DNA of 64,000 nucleotides from Talinum fruticosum (lineage: Eukaryota > Streptophyta > Magnoliopsida > Caryophyllales > Talinaceae), in the NCBI GenBank assembly GCA_021018815.1, contig JAITYX010000084.1, positions 1,612,001-1,676,000 of the forward strand, given 5' to 3'. Below are positions 63,361 through 64,000 of the stretch, piece after piece. The position numbers and the translations under genes are program-made. Numbering within the stretch: position 1 is the first letter of the stretch; every line of letters starts with the position of its first letter. The notes under the pieces are model-generated. The model was not told where the DNA came from and ran no database searches. It saw only the letters and a list, made by a program, of their open reading frames with translations.

Positions 63361-63402
63361 ACACTACGAAGCAATGTGTCCTAAACCATGACACTTGAAA
63401 CA
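63361..63402 (-). pseudogene. Gypsy gag zinc knuckle with stop
   Basis: Minus strand reads CFKCHGLGHIAS, stop, C: a C-x2-C-x4-H-x4-C knuckle in which the position before the last Cys is a TAG stop (63364-63366). It lies between gag (63498-64000) and the protease, the usual place. Confidence 0.8.
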
Positions 63403-63497
63403 CCTCAGTGGGTTGTTGGCTTTAGGAACGGGTTTGGGCAGATTTGGGGTAGAAATGGGCATAGGTTGTTCTGTGGAGCTAGGGGCTTTTTGTGGAT

Positions 63498-64000
63498 TTA
63501 TTGGGAATTGCCCTTGTAAAAGGGTGGGCTCTTTTGTGGGAAGGTTTTGGGTATTTCTTTCTTGACAAAACGGTGTTTCTTTTGTTGCTCAACTTTATGT
63601 GCTAAGTGACACACCTCATCAAAAGTAGAGAATTGTTGTAATTCCGCCACTTGAGCATATTTTGCATCTAAACCTCCGAGATACCTTACTATTGTTTGAT
63701 CCTCATTTTCTTGGATATCACACTTAATGAGCAACGTCTCAAACTCACGAGTGTACTCCTCCACACTCATACTTCCTTATTGCAAATTATGTAGTTGGGA
63801 ATAACTATCTTGGATATAGGTTGGGGGCAAGAAACGAGCCTTGAGTTTTGTTATCATTTTCTCCCAACATCGGATTTTGGCCTTTCTTTCTCTAACCCAT
63901 TTGTGCACTAGGTTCTCCCACCATGTTGATGCAAAGCCTCTAAGCTTGAGAGCAACAAGCTTGACCTTCTTCTCCTCGGGCACATCCTTGTAATCAAATA
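63498..64000 (-). pseudogene. Gypsy gag (capsid), runs off the right edge
   Basis: Minus-strand frames: KVKLVALKLRGFASTWWENLV and WEKMITKLKARFLPPTY, a stop at about 63777, then SMSVEEYTREFETLLIKCDI, RYLGGLDAKYAQVAELQQFS and VCHLAHKVEQQKK. These are the blocks of the plant gypsy retrotransposon gag domain. One premature stop separates the halves. This is the only family G-like gag in the window and shows what the tandem-array element lacks. The N terminus lies beyond 64000. Confidence 0.8.

Overview
The window looks like plant nuclear DNA, almost certainly from an angiosperm heterochromatic or other gene-poor region. I find no intact host gene, rRNA, tRNA, CRISPR array or bacterial-type operon. 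Nearly everything recognisable is a transposable element: Ty3/gypsy and Ty1/copia LTR retrotransposons, a CACTA-like DNA transposon, a Tourist-like MITE, and the decayed remains of each. Most elements sit inside other elements.

Layout. 1-3083: LTRs of a gypsy family (here 'family G', LTR about 1.27-1.29 kb, termini TGATG...CATCA, PBS TGGTATCAGAGC), including a nested solo LTR. 3084-7770: minus-strand gag-protease remnant of a second gypsy family ('family T', Tat/Ogre-like by its protease and gag), carrying a MITE. 7771-13780: mostly AT-rich decayed DNA with a solo LTR inside a probable CACTA end. 13780-15330: LTR and leader pieces. 15470-19233: minus-strand copia pseudo-element. 19234-23300: a second family T copy (minus). 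23300-25020: head-to-head LTR region. 25200-31620: plus-strand chromovirus-like RT/RNase H/integrase, split by a 4.5-kb CACTA-like element. 31630-33310: third family T gag (plus). 33310-58655: a copia element whose gag is split by a family G solo LTR, which is itself split by a tandem array. 58656-62570: another copia element with a solo LTR in its integrase. 62571-64000: a family G-related gag-protease fragment (minus) running off the end.

The centrepiece is 34525-53348: six near-identical LTRs alternating with five near-identical 2.2-kb internal regions, the whole flanked by one 5-bp target duplication (CATTT). This is the multimer expected from repeated unequal LTR recombination. It sits in a solo LTR (TSD ATCTC) that sits in a copia gag. 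The internal region has a PBS and PPT but no gag, integrase or usable polymerase. It encodes a retroviral-type protease whose catalytic Asp is Asn in all five units, a mutated shard of the RT active site, and a 23-residue motif repeated four times that I do not recognise. The family therefore looks non-autonomous and dependent on proteins supplied in trans.

The DNA also records its own history. The Tourist-like MITE has its exact empty site preserved in the second family T copy. Four solo LTRs keep recognisable 5-bp TSDs. Shared variants in the array are polar, so the order of unit duplication can be partly inferred.
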